The translations under genes were made by a program, and so were the position numbers. Positions 53,762 through 56,812 of a DNA stretch of 56,812 nucleotides are shown one piece after another. The notes beneath the pieces were generated by a model. It worked only from the letters and a program-made list of their open reading frames with translations. It did no database searches and was not told the DNA's origin. Every line of letters starts with the position of its first letter. Positions within the stretch are counted from its first letter, which is position 1. The stretch covers positions 1 through 56,812 of the forward strand of contig CAMCXW010000011.1 of assembly GCA_945883625.1 (NCBI GenBank), read 5' to 3'. This DNA is from Spirosoma fluviale. GTDB lineage: Bacteria > Bacteroidota > Bacteroidia > Cytophagales > Spirosomataceae.

Positions 53762-54817
53762 TCAATCAGTCATTGAATTACCTATACCTACGATGATAAC
53801 CGAAATCAAAATTACCAAGATACCTGATATCACCGTTCGAAAGGTTTTAGATGAAACACCCTTCCACTCTTTAAAATATAAGCCCCAAAAATTAGAAGTC
53901 ATAATGATGGTTGCCATGTGCAAAATCCATGAACTAGCACCATTACCTAATTTACTTTCCCCCATTCCATAAAAAAAGAACTGCAAAAACCAGGTCGTCC
54001 CGGCAACTGCCGCGAATAAATAATTCATTCGAAGCGGTGCTTTGGCATTCAAATAATCACCAAAAGTCTTATTCGAAAAATTCAAATACATACAATACAC
54101 GAAATTGGTTAAAAAACCACCCCAAAGTACGACGATAAAAATAACATTATTTTGAAACAAGGGATCACAGCCATTAGCCACAGCGGCACCTGCCATATCT
54201 TTTCCCGCCTCAATACCAAAATTAAAACATGCACTACACAATCCTGAAATCGTCGCCACAATCAATCCCTTCATTAAACTAAACTCCTTAATTGTTTCCT
54301 GCTTTTGTTCCGTAGATAATTCCCCCTCTTTCATCATGCCCGCCTTACCACATAAATAGATACCAAAAACACATACCAAAATACCTAGCAAAACAACCTG
54401 ACCACCTGAACTACCCACAATATGCGAAATCGTGTCACCATTTACACCCGCAAATTCACGGTAAATGGGCGGAACCAACGCTCCGAAAATACTACACAAA
54501 CTCAAGGCAATAGACATACCCAGCGACATACCCAAATAGCGCATCGCTAATCCAAAAGTCAAGCCTCCAATTCCCCACAAAATTCCGAACGTAAACGTCC
54601 AGAAAAATACATCCGAATCAACTTGTTGGATAATCACCATAAAATCTGGAATAGTTAAATAAGCGGCAATTATGGGTACAATCAACCAGGAAAATACACC
54701 GCCAACAAGCCAAGCACTCTCCCAAGACCACACAAGAATTTTTCGATAGGGTATGTAAAATGAGCCTGAGGCGAAACCACCCAATGAATGAAAAAATAAT
54801 CCCAATAACGATCCCAT
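53762..54817 (-). CDS. rhaT: L-rhamnose/proton symporter-like transporter (RhaT family)
   Basis: A 351-residue inner-membrane protein of the RhaT family, with about ten helices and a typical start (LLGLFFHSLGGFASGSFYIPYRKILVWSWESAW). RhaT of E. coli imports L-rhamnose with protons. Specificity cannot be read from sequence, and no rhaA/B/D genes are in the window, so the substrate may be another sugar. First in a two-gene operon with the GntR/LacI-like regulator and divergent from the PQQ dehydrogenase. Confidence 0.9.
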   Translation of the reverse strand: MGSLLGLFFHSLGGFASGSFYIPYRKILVWSWESAWLVGGVFSWLIVPIIAAYLTIPDFMVIIQQVDSDVFFWTFTFGILWGIGGLTFGLAMRYLGMSLGMSIALSLCSIFGALVPPIYREFAGVNGDTISHIVGSSGGQVVLLGILVCVFGIYLCGKAGMMKEGELSTEQKQETIKEFSLMKGLIVATISGLCSACFNFGIEAGKDMAGAAVANGCDPLFQNNVIFIVVLWGGFLTNFVYCMYLNFSNKTFGDYLNAKAPLRMNYLFAAVAGTTWFLQFFFYGMGESKLGNGASSWILHMATIIMTSNFWGLYFKEWKGVSSKTFRTVISGILVILISVIIVGIGNSMTD

Positions 54818-54903
54818 ACCTTATAATTAGAGCTGTAATTAAATTTTTCTAAATCTAAATGTGCACAAAAAAGATAGAAGCTTCAGTTGGAAAAAATAAA
54901 AAA

Positions 54904-54916
54904 GTTCGAGTCGAAC
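54904..54916. promoter_or_regulatory. Palindrome between rhaT and PQQ-dehydrogenase genes
   Basis: GTTCGA and TCGAAC flank a single central G, a perfect 13-base hyphenated palindrome in the divergent intergenic region, 37 bases upstream of the PQQ gene -7 element. A GntR-type operator is plausible but unproven. Confidence 0.45.
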
Positions 54917-54952
54917 AATTTCTGCAACAGAATTTTCATAAATTTCAAGGTC

Positions 54953-54960
54953 TAGATTTG
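54953..54960 (+). promoter_or_regulatory. -7 element of the PQQ-dehydrogenase gene
   Basis: TAGATTTG matches TAnnTTTG exactly, 68 bases before the ATG. No -33 TTG is visible, which would fit an activator-dependent promoter. An inverted repeat (GTCCT 55000-55004, AGGAC 55015-55019) lies between it and the start. Confidence 0.4.
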
Positions 54961-55028
54961 AAAGCAAGCTACAAATCTATTTTAATATTCAAAATAACAG
55001 TCCTTAGATATAGTAGGACAGTTGGCCT

Positions 55029-56812
55029 ATGAAATTACATTTCCCACTTTCGCTTCTCATTGCACTCGCACTCCTTGCTTGGATGCAAAAAGACACAGAT
55101 TACACCCAGTGGGCTTCATATTTGGGTGGTCCGGATCGGAATCATTACTCCACATTAAATCAAATCACACCTGAAAATGTCAAAGATTTGCAAGTTGCAT
55201 GGACCTATTCTTTACCTGATTCAGGCCAAATGCAGGCGAATCCCATCATCGTAGATGGTGTTTTATACGGGGTTTCCGCATCCGTGCAGGCCTTTGCCTT
55301 GGATGCTGCTACAGGAAAAGAAATCTGGCGATTTGGGGATCCATTGAAAAACGGGGCAAGTACATCACGCGGCGTAAGTTATGCCAAAGGACGTATACTC
55401 TATACCGTTGGCCCCAATCTCTGGGCTTTAGATGCGAAAACAGGAAAGCCCATTGACACATTTGGCGACAAGGGTAAAGTAGATTTACATACCGGATTAC
55501 CTGCCATCGCTCAAAATAAATTCATTATTTCGAATACACCAGGAACTGTCTTTGAGAATATAATCGTCATGCCGTTGCGCCTTTCGGAGGGAGCTGACGC
55601 GGCACCAGGCGATATTCGCGCCTATGATATTTACACGGGAAAAGTTGCTTGGACATTTCATACGATCCCCTATCCAGGTGAATATGGATATGAAACCTTT
55701 CCAAAAGATGCCTATAAAAATGAGTACACAGGCGCAGCTAATAATTGGTCGGGCATGGCTTTAGATGAGAAACGTGGTATTCTATATGTTCCGACAGGCT
55801 CAGCGGGATTTGATTTTTATGGCGGGAACAGAAAAGGGAGTAATTTATTTGCCAATTGCCTTTTGGCGCTAGATGCGCGAACAGGCAAGAGGCTTTGGCA
55901 TTTTCAAACAACACATCATGATGTTTGGGATCGAGATTTACCGGCACCTCCTAATTTAATTACCGTGATTCATCGTGGAAAACCAGTGGATGCAGTGGTT
56001 CAAGTCACGAAACAAGGCTATGTATTTTGTTTTGATCGTGTTACAGGGAAACCACTTTTCCCGATTATTGAACGACCGGTAAAAGGTTCAACCCTCGTGG
56101 GCGAACACGCTTGGAAAACACAACCGATGCCCACTTTACCTAAACCGTACGCAAGGCAGTCGGACGAAATAACGGCGAAAGACATTAATCCGTATGCCAA
56201 CAATCAATCAGAACTCCGTCAAAAATTTAGCCAAATCGAAAAGGGATGGCATGCAGCACCTACCCTACAAGGCAATTTGATTTTGCCGGGTTTTGATGGG
56301 GGTGCCGAATGGGGCGGAGCGGGCGCAGATCCTAAAAAAGGAATTGTATATATTAATAGTAATGAGATGCCATGGATACTAACAATGGTGTCTACCAAAC
56401 AGACATCCCCGATCGCATCAAAAACATATACGCAGTATTGTGCCTCATGCCATGGGGATAAATTACAAGGGAATCCAGCAAGTGGATACCCAAGTCTCAC
56501 GGAGGTATTCAAACGCAGAAACAAGGTGTTTTTGAGTCAAATCATTACTCAGGGCAAAGGAATGATGCCCGGATTTCCCCAAATTGATCGAGCAACGCGG
56601 GAGGAATTAGTTAATTTTTTAGCAGGAGAAACAACCAAAGAGGTGGTATCCACCAAAGGAAAAACCCCCGTACTTCCTTACCGCATAACGGGTTACAACA
56701 AGTTTTTAGATACTCAAGGATTGCCGGCAATCGGACCGCCTTGGGGAACACTTCAGGCCATTGACATGAATACGGGAAAATACCTTTGGAAAATACCGTT
56801 TGGCGATGAACC
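55029..56812 (+). CDS. PQQ-dependent dehydrogenase with inserted cytochrome c domain (cut by window end)
   Basis: The frame opens with ATG 55029 and stays open to the window end, 594 complete residues. A hydrophobic N-terminus (LHFPLSLLIALALLAWMQ) is a signal peptide. The body is a quinoprotein beta-propeller with tryptophan-docking blades (TGKEIWRF, TGKVAWTF, TGKRLWHF, TGKYLWKI) and the HHDVWDRDLPAPP active-site region. A cytochrome c domain is inserted at about residues 450-540, with heme motif CASCH at Cys471-His475 and a likely axial Met in GMMPGF. The propeller resumes at about 560. This is the glucose/polyol-dehydrogenase-like type; substrate unknown. It diverges from rhaT. Confidence 0.9.
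   Translation, partial: MKLHFPLSLLIALALLAWMQKDTDYTQWASYLGGPDRNHYSTLNQITPENVKDLQVAWTYSLPDSGQMQANPIIVDGVLYGVSASVQAFALDAATGKEIWRFGDPLKNGASTSRGVSYAKGRILYTVGPNLWALDAKTGKPIDTFGDKGKVDLHTGLPAIAQNKFIISNTPGTVFENIIVMPLRLSEGADAAPGDIRAYDIYTGKVAWTFHTIPYPGEYGYETFPKDAYKNEYTGAANNWSGMALDEKRGILYVPTGSAGFDFYGGNRKGSNLFANCLLALDARTGKRLWHFQTTHHDVWDRDLPAPPNLITVIHRGKPVDAVVQVTKQGYVFCFDRVTGKPLFPIIERPVKGSTLVGEHAWKTQPMPTLPKPYARQSDEITAKDINPYANNQSELRQKFSQIEKGWHAAPTLQGNLILPGFDGGAEWGGAGADPKKGIVYINSNEMPWILTMVSTKQTSPIASKTYTQYCASCHGDKLQGNPASGYPSLTEVFKRRNKVFLSQIITQGKGMMPGFPQIDRATREELVNFLAGETTKEVVSTKGKTPVLPYRITGYNKFLDTQGLPAIGPPWGTLQAIDMNTGKYLWKIPFGDE

Overview
The window is AT-rich bacterial chromosome from a member of the Bacteroidota, most likely the order Cytophagales (a freshwater Spirosomataceae such as Aquirufa or Arcicella would fit, but this is inference). 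The evidence is a SusC/SusD pair, a type IX secretion 'plug' domain protein, DUF3276, PmoA-like and WbqC families, absence of Shine-Dalgarno sequences, and promoters of the Bacteroidota type (TTTG, 19 bases, TAnnTTTG). No phage, insertion sequence, CRISPR array, tRNA or rRNA was found. Genes are packed tightly. The only stretch above 300 bases without a protein gene (23546-24014) is filled by the RNase P RNA gene.

Layout. 1-5086 (+): 3' part of pyrG, then yidC, hemL and a glycosyltransferase in one tight operon. 5064-8820: hldD (-), a pterin synthase and lpxB (+), then an acyltransferase and a YihX-like phosphatase (-); this is an LPS/lipid-flavoured neighbourhood. 8825-11238 (-): accA and a beta-CASP metallo-beta-lactamase-fold nuclease. 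11311-17996 (-): an accessory nutrient-uptake locus of ECF sigma factor, SusC, SusD and a PmoA-like protein. 18251-20544: APC amino-acid permease (+) and a secreted alpha/beta hydrolase (-), with a strong palindromic operator between sigma gene and permease. 20549-23627 (-): rpsP-rimM-trmD-EamA with a consensus promoter, a leader hairpin and an internal terminator; S16 carries a long repetitive acidic tail. 23638-24033 (-): rnpB and its promoter. 24015-29263 (-): DUF4403 lipoprotein, fabG, clpC, WbqC-like. 29332-35918: LpxL-like acyltransferase (+), the five-gene unit Ldh-mltG-thioesterase-YihY-Sua5 (-), and an FMN-dependent glutamate-synthase-like protein (+). 35956-45683: ABC-F ATPase with T9SS plug protein (+), ychF and DUF3276 (-), RlpA-like (+), thioredoxin-like (-), YdcF-like (+), pfkA (-), M42 peptidase (+). 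45683-45845: an intergenic repeat cassette and long hairpin. 45832-52619 (-): S9 peptidase and the leuC-leuD-cimA-leuB operon. 52752-56812: GntR/LacI-type regulator and RhaT-like symporter (-), diverging from a PQQ-dependent dehydrogenase with an embedded cytochrome c domain (+, cut by the window end).

How the genes fit together. Most are housekeeping: CTP synthesis, membrane insertion, heme precursor, lipid A, fatty acid synthesis, ribosome and tRNA maturation, cell-wall lysis, proteolysis. Accessory metabolism appears in three places: the SusCD uptake locus, the rhaT/PQQ-dehydrogenase sugar island, and a branched-chain amino-acid operon whose acyl-CoA condensing enzyme looks like citramalate synthase rather than isopropylmalate synthase. 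I found no convincing entirely new multi-gene system. The most noteworthy signals are the expanded S16 tail and its regulated operon, the citramalate-type leu operon, the LacI-like palindromes at 18111-18139, the intergenic repeat cassette at 45683-45845, a eukaryotic-type PTPS motif, and an Asn in place of the usual Asp in the phosphofructokinase active site.
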